NCBI GenBank assembly: GCA_002733495.1
Contig: NVVV01000063.1
Span: 1-64,000, forward strand
Length of the DNA stretch: 64,000 bases
From: Robiginitomaculum sp.
GTDB lineage: Bacteria > Pseudomonadota > Alphaproteobacteria > Caulobacterales > Maricaulaceae
Direction: 5' to 3'
Below are positions 51,001-59,223 of this stretch, piece by piece. Numbering within the stretch: position 1 is the stretch's first letter; every line of letters starts with the position of its first letter. Under the pieces are notes generated by a model, which made no database searches, was not told the origin of the DNA, and saw only the letters and a list, made by a program, of their open reading frames with translations. Position numbers and translations under genes: made by a program.

Positions 51001-51458
51001 AACTCGCCGAAGTTAAGGTAACTGGTGGTGGTGCGTCAGCAGGTGACACTGGAAGTAATAGTAGAGCAGGTGGTGCAGGCGGTACGGCCATTAAAATGAT
51101 TGATCTTACGGCTGTAACCACGGCTACTATCACAGTTGGGGCGGGAGGGGCCGCTAGTCTTACAATAGGTAATGATGGTTCTGCAAGTTCTTACTCGGAC
51201 GGAACAACTATCCTTACAGGTAACGGCGGTACTAGAGGTATTGCCGGATCGGGCGGCGGAACTGCTACGGGTGGTGATATAAATATCGAAGGCGGCGGGG
51301 GCGGTATCCAGACAGGTGGGTCATCCTACTGGGGTACAGGCCATAACAATTCGCACACTACTTCTGGGGCGTATGGAGGCGGCGGCTGCGTCTTTCTAGG
51401 CAACTCAGCAGGCATCGCGACAGCAAGCGGTGTAGTTCACATAACGGAGTATTTCTAA
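48096..51458 (+). CDS. Tail fibre protein 2 with glycine-rich tip
   Basis: A 1120-residue fibre. It contains several copies of KLDGIETGATADQTAGEI-like and LDGIDSLGFSLSSHNHDATY motifs (about residues 140-780), where xGHxHxAxxY-type segments are common in fibre shafts. The middle section GWHSVLNVKGWTNGYANWQLIGG with FRSGINSTWNPLRTIWHSGNDG is a typical pyocin-knob-like fibre unit. The last 140 residues are extremely Gly-rich (GGGASAGDTGSNSRAGGAGG...), resembling polyglycine-II adhesin tips. It shares DNA blocks with fibre 1. The stop is joined to the next ATG (TAATG). Confidence 0.85.
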   Translation: MITTVNGNIDISGNVTSSNGVFTGNGSGLTNLPEGNATSLGGNTPGFYLDYTNFTGTPPPGGVATQDEGVSVDLTTSTINFVGAGVVATDSGSGVTTVTIDAAVDSVNGLTGVVVLNTDDILDTSQTNKYTTAADITKLGGIETGADVTDAVNVAGALPNGISTLTSGEVTQLSNIGTNLISATEWGFVAAATAPFTSTLKIKIDGIETGATADQTAGEILTAIKTVDGAGSGLDADSLDGHSSTYFLTAASTAVESFALDVKDTRAAENLPDQIPLQQVTSEFTDKIVSGWHSVLNVKGWTNGYANWQLIGGATTSTHENLYFRSGINSTWNPLRTIWHSGNDGTGSGLDADTLDGIDSLGFSLSSHNHDATYLKLIGGALTGAITTSSTIDGRNVSVDGTKLDGIETNATADQTAGEIEAIVSHDNLLGFVTNEHLDWTTDQGATNIHLNNIPATALTTVQTSASEIAHLALTTEEGDVVVRTDENKTYMHNGGIAGTMADFTLLATPTDSVTSVNGATGAVVLTHDGFVDFVANEHIDWTIDQVATNVHVNNLTGVSLSGHTHVASNITDFTTASNVTIDARVTKGFVDALNVDADTLDGIDSLGFSLSSHNHDATYVNVSGDTMTNGLAFGASVVVSPQDLTRHLSLYGTIYGFSITNSTLNHVSGSVHDFYARTVKLARMDAAGTSSPNTVTVITREKGDARYLGLSGGALTGAITTSSTIDGRFVSADGTKLDGIETGATADQTAGEILTAIKTVDGAGSGLDADSLDGVQAEAMTWGHNDPHITYRDFNDFTLTGKFGAYFIQSTINGPGHPGAGQYYHQRLSLGSQYVNYSLQLAIARNMTDNYLYYRNEENGFFSSWYKMKAGDSDTLVGAAPAITSTGNTIVKRDGSGDIKARLFRSEYDITNSNIGYIMTQIDTVTNNYMRPSTPAQVKAALGIGASLPPKVTVFTVSGIYTKTAGAKLAEVKVTGGGASAGDTGSNSRAGGAGGTAIKMIDLTAVTTATITVGAGGAASLTIGNDGSASSYSDGTTILTGNGGTRGIAGSGGGTATGGDINIEGGGGGIQTGGSSYWGTGHNNSHTTSGAYGGGGCVFLGNSAGIATASGVVHITEYF
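48735..48817 (+). repeat. 83-bp direct repeat, copy 1 (in fibre 2)
   Basis: Read base by base, 48735-48817 is identical to 50337-50419 and lies in the same reading frame. It encodes an ...QTAGEILTAIKTVDGAGSGL... unit. Identical copies 1.6 kb apart in one gene are likely sites of recombination or gene conversion. Confidence 0.85.
50337..50419 (+). repeat. 83-bp direct repeat, copy 2 (in fibre 2)
   Basis: Identical to 48735-48817 and in the same frame. The preceding 100 bases (50233-50283) also repeat the block at 49230-49280 (GGALTGAITTSSTIDGR). Confidence 0.85.
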
Positions 51459-51916
51459 TGAACAACAGACTAGTAGAAATTAAGAATGGACTTGTTGTAA
51501 ACAGCTTCATGTATGATGGGGCAGTTATCCCCGACCATTTAAGGGGTATGATTGCTACATATGATACTACACACATTGGTGATCTATATGATGGGGTAAG
51601 CTTTAAACGGCCTGCTCCATCACCAGCTTCAACTGATCCTCGAGACTATCCTTTGACGCCCTATCAGTTTAAACGATTTATGCGAGGCAAAGCTGGATAT
51701 CATCTCGCCGTTAATGCAGTGTTGGCGTATTTTGAATGGAATGATGAGGACGCGTGGGCCTTATATTCTGCGGAAATAGAAAACAGCACACAATACAATT
51801 TTGAAACTATGATAAACTTTATCGGGTCCGCTAAAGTGAAACCATTGATACCAAAGACCATAGATGTATCAGAAACCTCTATGGCAAAACTCTGGATGAT
51901 AGCAAAAGATTATTAA
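51458..51916 (+). CDS. Small fibre-associated protein, possible fibre assembly factor
   Basis: A 152-residue protein translated in a TAATG overlap from fibre 2. The N-terminus looks beta-stranded (RLVEIKNGLVVNSFMYDG), the middle has a DPRDYPLTPYQFKRFMRGKAGYHLAVNAVL helix region, and it ends PKTIDVSETSMAKLWMIAKDY. Position after a fibre gene suggests a chaperone or adhesin role like T4 gp38, but there is no sequence match I recognise. A decayed copy after fibre 1 shows it travels with fibre genes. Confidence 0.7.
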   Translation: MNNRLVEIKNGLVVNSFMYDGAVIPDHLRGMIATYDTTHIGDLYDGVSFKRPAPSPASTDPRDYPLTPYQFKRFMRGKAGYHLAVNAVLAYFEWNDEDAWALYSAEIENSTQYNFETMINFIGSAKVKPLIPKTIDVSETSMAKLWMIAKDY

Positions 51917-51919
51917 TAG

Positions 51920-51927
51920 TATAAATA
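51920..51927 (+). promoter_or_regulatory. T4-type late promoter octamer
   Basis: A perfect TATAAATA just after the stop at 51916 and 24 bases before the membrane-protein ATG at 51952. It could also serve gp13-gp14. The decayed fibre cassette has GATAAATT at the matching place (48087-48094). Confidence 0.7.
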
Positions 51928-51951
51928 GTCATTACGAGATAGGAAATATCA

Positions 51952-52218
51952 ATGTTTAAGAATATACCAAAAGATAAAATAGGCCATTTCAAAATGGGAG
52001 CAATCGTTTCTCTAATTGTGACAGTCGTATCGTTTCAATTTTTGGGGCTAGACATTTCGGTGTTTATTGGCGTGTTGGCCAGTGCCGTAATAGGTACACT
52101 AAAAGAGTTGTATGACATGACTGGCAGAGGTACTCCAGAATTTATGGATTTTGTCGCCACAGTGCTAGGCTCTTTACCGCTTGCCGCTGTTCTGCTGGTA
52201 ATTAATTATATTTATTAG
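51952..52218 (+). CDS. Small membrane protein with two helices, possible holin
   Basis: An 88-residue protein with a KDKIGHFKMGA start, hydrophobic segments at about residues 14-45 and 68-88, and a conserved-looking loop GTLKELYDMTGRGTPEFMDFVATVLGSLP. The KIGHF...KELYD...DFVAT arrangement resembles small YfiM/VanZ-like membrane proteins of phages and bacteria. Size and topology would allow a holin function, but it is placed among virion genes rather than beside the endolysin. Function unproven. Confidence 0.65.
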   Translation: MFKNIPKDKIGHFKMGAIVSLIVTVVSFQFLGLDISVFIGVLASAVIGTLKELYDMTGRGTPEFMDFVATVLGSLPLAAVLLVINYIY

Positions 52219-52227
52219 GAAATAACA

Positions 52228-52971
52228 ATGGCACAACCAACAACAAGAGTCGAATTCCGAGAATGGTGCTTACGCAAGCTGGGCAAACCTGTCATTGAAA
52301 TAAACGTCGATGCTACCCAAATAGAGGACCGCATAGACGAGTCATTATCCTTTTATTGGGACTACCATTTCGATGGTTCACAAAAAACGTATCTAAAATA
52401 TACAGTCACACAATTAGATATAGACAACAGATATATTACCGTGCCAGAAAGTATTCTTGGCGCCATACGCATGTTTCCTATGAGTAAGGGCTTGGGTTTA
52501 GGCACAGGCATCTTTAACGTACAGTACCAATTCGTATTACAGAACATAGGTAGTATTGTCGGTGGCAATCTTTTGAATTATTACATGACTAACGAGCACC
52601 TACAATTTATGCAGGATTTGCTTCAGCCGCAGGCACCTATTCGATATAGCAGACATGTCAACAAGGTATATATAGATACTGATTGGTCATACATTAACGT
52701 TGGCGAATTCATCATAATTGAAGCTTACATGATAGTTGATCCTGTTACTTATTCCGATGTGTGGAAAGACCGTTGGTTGCAAAACTACACGACAGAAAAA
52801 ATCAAATATCAATGGGGTTCCAATCTTACCAAATTTGTCGGTATGACATTGCCCGGTGCTGTACAGTTTAACGGCGAAGCCATTCTTAAAGATGCTGAGG
52901 CACAAATAGCCAAGATGGAAGATGAAATGATAAATTCATACGGCGTACCTCTGGCCGACATGATCGGATAA
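52228..52971 (+). CDS. 13: gp13 neck protein
   Basis: A 247-residue protein (T4: 309). It has the typical gp13 start (TRVEFREWCLRKLGKPVIEINVDATQIEDRIDESLSFYWDYHFDGSQKTYLKY) and the C-terminal VWKDRWLQNYTTEKIKYQWGSNLTKFVGMTLPGAVQFNGEAIL. gp13 and gp14 form the collar that seals the filled head before tail attachment. It starts 9 bases after the membrane-protein gene and is followed 3 bases later by gp14. Confidence 0.93.
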   Translation: MAQPTTRVEFREWCLRKLGKPVIEINVDATQIEDRIDESLSFYWDYHFDGSQKTYLKYTVTQLDIDNRYITVPESILGAIRMFPMSKGLGLGTGIFNVQYQFVLQNIGSIVGGNLLNYYMTNEHLQFMQDLLQPQAPIRYSRHVNKVYIDTDWSYINVGEFIIIEAYMIVDPVTYSDVWKDRWLQNYTTEKIKYQWGSNLTKFVGMTLPGAVQFNGEAILKDAEAQIAKMEDEMINSYGVPLADMIG

Positions 52972-52974
52972 TAA

Positions 52975-53637
52975 ATGGCCACTAATTCAAGTTTTAACAA
53001 TTTTGCCAGCTCGGCAGAGCAAACTTTGATCGAAGATTTGGTCATTGAATCAATCAGAATTTATGGACACAACGTTTATTATTTACCGCGTACCTTGAAT
53101 GCTGTGGATGATCTCTTGAATGAAGATGATTTGTCCTCATTTAATTCCGCTTATCTGATAGAGATGTATATTAAGAATGTCGAAGGTTTCGAAGGCGAAG
53201 GAGATTTCTTATCCAAATTTGGCCTACAGATTCGTGATAGTATAACTTTCACAGTGGCAAACAAAGTGTTTAATACGTTGATAGAAATTCCTACTGGAAT
53301 TTTTAGACCGAATGAAGGTGATATGATATACTTTCCATTGAACGGCAAGATGTTTAAACTGATGCACGTCGAGCATGAATCAATATTCTATCAGGTCGGA
53401 GCATTACAAATGTTCGACCTAAGATGTGAACTATTCGAGTATTCACAAGAAGTGTTCAACACTGGCGTGACAGTAATAGATACACTATTTGATCAATACG
53501 ATTTCACCTCTAACACAGCCATTGCGAATCTCGATTCAGTAGACGCATTCTCTGACAATGAAATAATCCAAACTGAGGCCGATATTATATTGGACTTCAC
53601 CGAGAAGGACCCTTATAGTGAGGGAGGCACGTTCTAA
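52975..53637 (+). CDS. 14: gp14 neck protein
   Basis: A 220-residue protein (T4: 256) directly after gp13. It has EQTLIEDLVIESIRIYGHNVYYLPRTLNAVDDLLNEDDLSSFNSAYLIEMYIKNVEGFEGEGDFLSKFGLQIRD, the classic gp14 pattern, and PNEGDMIYFPLNGKMFKLMHVEHESIFYQVG. It is the partner of gp13 in the collar. Confidence 0.94.
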   Translation: MATNSSFNNFASSAEQTLIEDLVIESIRIYGHNVYYLPRTLNAVDDLLNEDDLSSFNSAYLIEMYIKNVEGFEGEGDFLSKFGLQIRDSITFTVANKVFNTLIEIPTGIFRPNEGDMIYFPLNGKMFKLMHVEHESIFYQVGALQMFDLRCELFEYSQEVFNTGVTVIDTLFDQYDFTSNTAIANLDSVDAFSDNEIIQTEADIILDFTEKDPYSEGGTF

Positions 53638-53659
53638 ACTACACACTTTGTGTTGTATG

Positions 53660-53667
53660 TATAAATA
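53660..53667 (+). promoter_or_regulatory. T4-type late promoter of the gp15-gp16-gp17 unit
   Basis: A perfect TATAAATA 50 bases before the ATT start of gp15 at 53717. Confidence 0.7.
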
Positions 53668-53716
53668 CTCATAACTGAAATATTTACATTGAAGATTCGA
53701 AAGGTGGAGTAGCAAA

Positions 53717-54517
53717 ATTTTAGGGCACAACTTTTATCACAAGACAACACGAAAGTATGTGGCGCTTTTCGGAACACTATTCAACGACATAATGATCACT
53801 CGTAAAGATGTTAATAATGTTGATGCAATGACAATGAAGGTTCCCATTTCTTACGGGCCAAATCAAAAGTTTTTGGCCAAATTACAACAGGACCAAAAAC
53901 TTTCAGAGCCAGCAATGACGTTACCTAGAATGTCTTTCGAATTGTTGGGAATGATTTATAATGGTGACAGAAAACTTACTCGCCACCAAATGAACACGAA
54001 ACCTTTGGCCATAACAGATGATTCGTTTTCCACACAGTTTGTCGCGGCACCTTATGATTTAGAATTTCAACTAAATATAATGGTGAAATATTCTGAAGAC
54101 GGTAACAAGATTGTGGAACAGATCGTACCGTTCTTCAAACCAGATTGGACAGCTTCTGTACAGATAATTGATAATTTGGATTTCACAGTAGATATTCCTA
54201 TCGTGCTACAATCAATTGCGACCGAAGACACCTATGACGGAGATTTTAATGAAAGACGTGTCCTGATTTGGACACTAAACTTCACAATGAAAGCACAATA
54301 TTTTGGACCACTACAAACAAAGAAGATTATCAAATTTTCTGAGGTTAATCTGTTTGGTTCCATGAATGCTAATACGGCTTTCGAAGTCGTTAAAACTCAA
54401 CCAGGGCTAACAGCGAATGGTACACCTACAACCGATATCACACAAACAATTCCGTATGCTAATATCAATGCCGATGATCCATGGGATTTTATTGTGACTA
54501 TTGAGGATATTGTATAA
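53717..54517 (+). CDS. 15: gp15 tail terminator / sheath stabiliser, probable ATT start
   Basis: This is the T4 gp15 family (272 aa in T4), the hexameric tail completion protein that binds the last sheath ring and the neck. The first conventional start in frame is GTG 53759, but the preceding 14 codons read LGHNFYHKTTRKYV, which is the conserved gp15 N-terminus as I know it (MLG...Y...TIRKY). The frame opens only at 53693 and contains no ATG, GTG or TTG before 53759. ATT 53717 gives that N-terminus, 266 residues, and is preceded by a strong AAGGTGGAG with 7-base spacing. The body (FGTLFNDIMITR, VPISYGPNQKFLAKL, LPRMSFELLGM) is diagnostic. Confidence 0.9.
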   Translation: MLGHNFYHKTTRKYVALFGTLFNDIMITRKDVNNVDAMTMKVPISYGPNQKFLAKLQQDQKLSEPAMTLPRMSFELLGMIYNGDRKLTRHQMNTKPLAITDDSFSTQFVAAPYDLEFQLNIMVKYSEDGNKIVEQIVPFFKPDWTASVQIIDNLDFTVDIPIVLQSIATEDTYDGDFNERRVLIWTLNFTMKAQYFGPLQTKKIIKFSEVNLFGSMNANTAFEVVKTQPGLTANGTPTTDITQTIPYANINADDPWDFIVTIEDIV

Positions 54518-54975
54518 TGAATAACTCTATTGGTGATGCACTGAATATAAAGCCCGTCGATGAGCCTACTGTGAATGTACTAGATACTATTGCAAAAAGC
54601 GACATCGCTATTATACCAGAAGAAACGGAGTCTGTCAAGGACTTATCGAAGGTTCGTGCAAATATTATTAAGGTTATGGAATCTGGTGCTGAGGCTATGG
54701 AAGAGATGTTAGGCCTTGCAAATGCTGCACAGGACCCAAAGATGTTCGATTCCGTGGCAACTCTAATGGTCGCGACATTACGTGCTAACCGAGATTTAAT
54801 GGACCTACATAGAGTTCGTGAGAGAAATGCTTCGGCCAAATCTGGAAAACCCGTAAAGGATAATGATGATCGTCCTCACGTGACGAACAATATAATGGTA
54901 AGTCCCGATGAACTTATAGAAAAGTATATGAAACAAAAGGATGATGTGAAAGGGGATATTATAGATCATGAATGA
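54517..54975 (+). CDS. 16: gp16 small terminase subunit
   Basis: A 152-residue, mostly helical acidic protein (T4: 164) between gp15 and gp17. The central SKVRANIIKVMESGAEAMEEMLGLANAAQDPKMFDSVATLMVATLRANRDLMDLHRVRE has the coiled-coil oligomerisation pattern of gp16, and VTNNIMVSPDELIEKYMKQ is typical of the C-terminus. It recognises concatemeric DNA for packaging and regulates gp17. The start overlaps the gp15 stop, and the end overlaps gp17 by 8 bases. Confidence 0.9.
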   Translation: MNNSIGDALNIKPVDEPTVNVLDTIAKSDIAIIPEETESVKDLSKVRANIIKVMESGAEAMEEMLGLANAAQDPKMFDSVATLMVATLRANRDLMDLHRVRERNASAKSGKPVKDNDDRPHVTNNIMVSPDELIEKYMKQKDDVKGDIIDHE

Positions 54976-56614
54976 ACTAGTCGGGTACATGGGTAACCCA
55001 AATTTGAAGAAGGCTGGACAAGAAGCTGGAATACCACAAGAGCATTTAGAAGAATATATTAAATGTATGCTAGACCCAATATATTTTACCGAGACATATA
55101 TTAAAATTGTTCATCCTGATGATGGTTTGGTGCCCATGAAGATGTATGATTACCAAAAAGAGATCGTGGATAAGGTATCGAACAGTCGTAGGGTGACTGT
55201 GGTGACGTCCAGACAAGCAGGCAAGACTTCCACCGCTGTCGCGATCATTCTACACTATAGTATATTCAATAACCATAAAACAGTGGCCTTGCTTGCCAAT
55301 AAAGGTGATGCCGCAAGAGAAATTCTTGATCGTATTAAGATTGGTTACGAGTCCCTCCCAAGCTGGTTACAGCGTGGAGTTGTCTACTGGAATAAAGGTT
55401 CTGTTGAACTTGAAAACGGCTGTAAGATAATTGCTGCCGCGACATCCTCATCCGCTATACGTGGTAAGTCTGTACAGTTTCTTTATATTGACGAAGCTGC
55501 ATTCGTTGAAGGCTGGGATGAATTCTTCGCTTCCGTTTTCCCTACGATCTCCGCTGGTAAACAGACAAAAATTCTATTCACGTCTACACCGAACGGTATG
55601 AATCACTTCCATAAGACGTGCGTTTCTGCTCAGAAGAAGCATACCGATACCGAATCTTGGAACGGATATGAATATGTCGAGGTTCCTTGGCAACGTGTAC
55701 CTGGCCGTGATGAGGAATGGCGCCTTGAAACACTGCAAGCTCTAGACTTCGACTTAGAAAAGTTTGGTCAAGAATTTGAATGTGAATTTATGGGTAGCTC
55801 AGGCACACTGATCAGTGGTAACAAACTGAAAGAGCTTGTCCATCAAATACCACTAGAGACCGCAGATGGTTTATCGATGTATACAGCACCAGTGAAGGAA
55901 CACAATTATGTTTCCATCGTGGACGTATCTCGAGGTAAAGGTTTAGATTATTCAGCATTTCAGGTAATCGATGTGACCAAGATGCCATATGAGATCGTTG
56001 CAACATATAGGGACAATCTTGTAACACCAATCGAATATGTAGAGGTTATATTTCGAGTATGTAAATTGTTTAACATGGCAGTAGCCCTTATCGAGATTAA
56101 TGATATAGGTGGCCAAGTATCTGACCTATTATACCACGAATATGAATATGAGAATGTGCTCCACACAGAAAGTGCTGGATCAAGAGGCAAAAGAATTTCC
56201 ATGGGATATGGTAAATCTGTTGATCGCGGCATTCGTACCACAAAAAGTGTAAAGTCGGTTGGTTGCTCAATTCTAAAATTGCTTGTTGAACAGAATCAAC
56301 TATTAATTCCAGATTTCGAGACAATCAAGGAGTTATCGACATTCTCTAGACGAGGAACATCTTATCAGGCCGAATCTGGTCGTCATGATGATCTTGTTAT
56401 GTGCCTTGTGCTGTTCGCCTGGTTATCTGATCAACAATATTTCCAAGATTTCACAGATATCAATACACTTACACAGTTGCGGGAAAGAACACAAGAAGAG
56501 ATTACCTCCTCTTTAACACCATTCGGATTTATAGAGGATGGCCAAGGCGAAGAAGAACTATACGATTTCGAGCAAACCGCTTATGTCGATCCCGATTATT
56601 GGCTAAGAATGTAA
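54968..56614 (+). CDS. 17: gp17 large terminase subunit
   Basis: A 548-residue packaging motor and nuclease (T4: 610). In the ATPase domain, Walker A SRQAGKTS is at about residues 81-88, Walker B FLYIDEAAF near 172-180, and the coupling motif FTSTPNG near 198. In the RNase H-like nuclease domain the acids are in SIVDVSRGKGLDYSAF near 316, LIEINDIGGQ near 375 and RHDDLVMCLVLFAW near 472. It cuts and pumps DNA into proheads through the gp20 portal. Confidence 0.96.
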   Translation: MNELVGYMGNPNLKKAGQEAGIPQEHLEEYIKCMLDPIYFTETYIKIVHPDDGLVPMKMYDYQKEIVDKVSNSRRVTVVTSRQAGKTSTAVAIILHYSIFNNHKTVALLANKGDAAREILDRIKIGYESLPSWLQRGVVYWNKGSVELENGCKIIAAATSSSAIRGKSVQFLYIDEAAFVEGWDEFFASVFPTISAGKQTKILFTSTPNGMNHFHKTCVSAQKKHTDTESWNGYEYVEVPWQRVPGRDEEWRLETLQALDFDLEKFGQEFECEFMGSSGTLISGNKLKELVHQIPLETADGLSMYTAPVKEHNYVSIVDVSRGKGLDYSAFQVIDVTKMPYEIVATYRDNLVTPIEYVEVIFRVCKLFNMAVALIEINDIGGQVSDLLYHEYEYENVLHTESAGSRGKRISMGYGKSVDRGIRTTKSVKSVGCSILKLLVEQNQLLIPDFETIKELSTFSRRGTSYQAESGRHDDLVMCLVLFAWLSDQQYFQDFTDINTLTQLRERTQEEITSSLTPFGFIEDGQGEEELYDFEQTAYVDPDYWLRM

Positions 56615-56683
56615 ATGCGTATAATGCTAAATATTATGAGATATTAAATGTTTTGATGAATAAACTCATATAAGGAGAATAGC

Positions 56684-58510
56684 ATGACTTTTCAACTATC
56701 CGCAGGCGTTAACGTAAGCGAAATTGATTTAACTAACGTTGTACCAGCCGTCGCGACAACAGAGGGTGCAATTGCTGGTATATTTCGTTGGGGACCTGTA
56801 AACGAACGCACATTGGTTTCGTCTGAATCCGAACTTGCAGCTCGCTTTGGTAAACCAACATCCCTAAACCCGGAAACATTTTTTACCGCTGCCGATTTTC
56901 TTGCATATGGTAACAAATTGTTTGTTAGTCGAGTGACTTCCGCCACCGCTAAAAATGCTGGCGCAAATGCACTTATCAAATCCGTGGACGAAGCATTAGC
57001 CCACACTGGTGTAGATTTTATCGCAAAGTACCCAGGCGATTTAGGTAACTCTCTAGAAGTGTCCGTGTGTCCAACAGCTGCGGCATTCCAAGTAGATGAC
57101 TTGAACCTTGACCTTGTTGTTGGATCAAACACTGGTACAACGTCAGCCGGGCCAAGCGTTAAAAGTGGCGATATCATGCGAGTTGGTAACAACTCGATAG
57201 GTTTTCAAGAACTAACAATCACAAATATTGTATCAACAACAATATCTTTTGAGACGACATATAATCTATCAACAGACTTTAGTTCTGGAACTGGTCAAAC
57301 ATCTACCCTATATTGGGGAAACTATAAGAATGTTGAACGTGCTCCTGATGTTGGTAAAGTTCATATCGTGGTGAGCGATGTGGATGGTGTAATCACTGGA
57401 TCATCTGGAACAGTTCTGGAAGTGTTCGAAAATGTGTCCGTGACTTCAACTGCCAAGACTGAAGATGGTTCTACTAACTTCTACAAAAATGTTGTGAATA
57501 ACACATCTAAATGGCTTTTCGCCACACAAGATGATGTATCTGCAATAGGCACAGATGTAACAGCTGCCACGTACAGCACCTTAGCGTCTGGTGCAGACGG
57601 TGATGATGAATCTACTGTGTCCCTGGCCGATCTGGCCGTAGGTTACGATCTATACATATCTCCTGAAGATATCGACATATCTCTTGTGTTGCAAGGTAAA
57701 GCGACTTCAGGCGCGAACGATTCTGGCTTGGCGAACTATATTATCAATAACATTTGTGACGTGCGCCGTGATTGTATTGCCTTCGTTTCACCAGCATTTA
57801 ATGATGTTGTTAATGTCCCAGGCAGAGAAGTAGATAACATTCTGGCGTTCCGTAATAGCATGACCGTTTCAAGTTATGCAGTAATCGACTCTGGTTATAA
57901 ATACCGTTATGACAAATATAATGATGTTTTCCGTTACACACCGTTGAACGGTGACATTGCTGGTACCGTTGTTCGCACTGACACAGATCGTGATCCATGG
58001 TTCTCACCAGCGGGCTTCAGTCGTGGTGTTATCAAGAATGTTGTTAAATTGGCGTTCAATCCAAATCGGGCACAACGCGATATCCTTTATCCAAAAGATG
58101 TCAACCCAGTTATCACGCAGCCGGGCCAAGGAACAATCTTGTTCGGGGACAAAACCGCCCTGGGACGTGCAAGTGCATTTGATCGTATCAATGTTCGTCG
58201 CTTATTCATCGTACTGGAAAAGGCAATTGCCCGCGCCTCTAAGACAACTCTATTTGAATTTAATGATGAGTTCACAAGAGCACAATTCCGCAATCTAGTA
58301 GAGCCATTTTTGCGTGATGTGCAAGGTCGTCGTGGCATCTACGACTTCCGGGTTATTGTCGATGAAACAAACAATACTCCAGAAGTTATTGATAGTAACC
58401 GTTTTGTTGGTGATATCTATATTAAGCCTGCTCGCTCAATCAATTTTATACAATTGAACTTCGTTGCAGTTAGAACTGGTGTAGAGTTTAACGAAATAGT
58501 TGGTGCGTAA
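56684..58510 (+). CDS. 18: gp18 tail sheath protein
   Basis: A 608-residue contractile sheath protein (T4: 659). It has the typical start LSAGVNVSEIDLTNVVPAVATTEGAIAGIFRWGPVNERTLVSSESELAARFGKP and the conserved C-terminal part GVIKNVVKLAFNPNRAQRDILYPKDVNPVITQPGQGTILFGDKTALGRASAFDRINVRRLFIVLEKAI, ending with IYIKPARSINFIQLNFVAVRTG. ATG 56684 follows aaggagaa. No perfect late octamer stands upstream; the 69-base gap holds only TATAATGC. A strong terminator follows the gene. Confidence 0.96.
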   Translation: MTFQLSAGVNVSEIDLTNVVPAVATTEGAIAGIFRWGPVNERTLVSSESELAARFGKPTSLNPETFFTAADFLAYGNKLFVSRVTSATAKNAGANALIKSVDEALAHTGVDFIAKYPGDLGNSLEVSVCPTAAAFQVDDLNLDLVVGSNTGTTSAGPSVKSGDIMRVGNNSIGFQELTITNIVSTTISFETTYNLSTDFSSGTGQTSTLYWGNYKNVERAPDVGKVHIVVSDVDGVITGSSGTVLEVFENVSVTSTAKTEDGSTNFYKNVVNNTSKWLFATQDDVSAIGTDVTAATYSTLASGADGDDESTVSLADLAVGYDLYISPEDIDISLVLQGKATSGANDSGLANYIINNICDVRRDCIAFVSPAFNDVVNVPGREVDNILAFRNSMTVSSYAVIDSGYKYRYDKYNDVFRYTPLNGDIAGTVVRTDTDRDPWFSPAGFSRGVIKNVVKLAFNPNRAQRDILYPKDVNPVITQPGQGTILFGDKTALGRASAFDRINVRRLFIVLEKAIARASKTTLFEFNDEFTRAQFRNLVEPFLRDVQGRRGIYDFRVIVDETNNTPEVIDSNRFVGDIYIKPARSINFIQLNFVAVRTGVEFNEIVGA

Positions 58511-58546
58511 TAATCGTCCAGAGAATAGTTAACATCATATGGTAAT

Positions 58547-58571
58547 AATCAGAGACTTTATGTCTCTGATT
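58547..58571 (+). terminator. Intrinsic terminator after gp18
   Basis: A 10-bp stem AATCAGAGAC (58547-58556) / GTCTCTGATT (58562-58571) with a 5-base TTTAT loop, followed by TATCC. The stem is perfect but the T-run is short, so it may act partly as an mRNA stabiliser. Confidence 0.7.
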
Positions 58572-58602
58572 TATCCTACCGTGTTTAAGTCTGTTTCTGG
58601 TG

Positions 58603-58610
58603 TATAAATA
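58603..58610 (+). promoter_or_regulatory. T4-type late promoter of gp19
   Basis: A perfect TATAAATA 35 bases before the gp19 ATG at 58645, placed after the gp18 terminator, so the tube gene has its own start. Confidence 0.75.
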
Positions 58611-58644
58611 TAATTAAGTCATAAAGAAAATCTAAGGAGACATA

Positions 58645-59196
58645 ATGTCCTTCAACATAAATGATATGAGAAGCCAACTAACTTTCGGCGGCGCGAAAGC
58701 GTCACATTTTCAGGTACAAATTCAAAATCCAGTAAATGGCATTGCTGATATTAAAGTGCCGTTCATGGTACAAGCTGCACAAATTCCAGAATCGACGCTG
58801 GGCACAATCGAAGTGCCTTACTTTGGACGCAAAATTAAGCTGGCTGGTGATCGCACATTCGCTGAATGGACAGTCACCGTTCTCAACGACGAAGACTTCC
58901 TGATCAGGAATGCCATGGAACAATGGATGAACGCAATCAACTCACATGAGGATAATCTAACTGAATTTAGTTCCGCATCGCCTATTCAGTATAAGACACA
59001 AGCACAGATCACACAGTTCTCTAAAACTGGTGTAAATCTTCGTACTTACAATTTCAATGGTCTTTTCCCAACTAATATCTCAAATATCCAAATGGATTGG
59101 GGTACTACTGATGATCTAGAGCGTTTTGATGTGACTTTTCAGTACGATTGGTGGAATATATCTGGCGGCGTTACAGGTGATGCTGGTACTAGCTAA
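58645..59196 (+). CDS. 19: gp19 tail tube protein
   Basis: A 183-residue protein (T4: 163). Its typical start is FNINDMRSQLTFGGAKASHFQVQIQNPVNGIADIKVPFMVQAAQIPESTLGTIEVPYFGRKIKLAGDRTFAEWTVTVLNDEDFLIRNAMEQWMNAIN, and it ends NISNIQMDWGTTDDLERFDVTFQYDWW. It builds the rigid inner tube. ATG 58645 follows aaggaga. Confidence 0.96.
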   Translation: MSFNINDMRSQLTFGGAKASHFQVQIQNPVNGIADIKVPFMVQAAQIPESTLGTIEVPYFGRKIKLAGDRTFAEWTVTVLNDEDFLIRNAMEQWMNAINSHEDNLTEFSSASPIQYKTQAQITQFSKTGVNLRTYNFNGLFPTNISNIQMDWGTTDDLERFDVTFQYDWWNISGGVTGDAGTS

Positions 59197-59223
59197 ATAG
59201 TATTAGCAAGTGAGGAATATATA

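Noticed and set aside
53640-53653. Hairpin ACACA/TGTGT after gp14 as terminator
   Set aside because: Only 5 bp and no T-run.
57896-57903. TATAAATA inside gp18
   Set aside because: Codes for a Tyr-Lys-Tyr stretch of the sheath protein and is far from the next gene.
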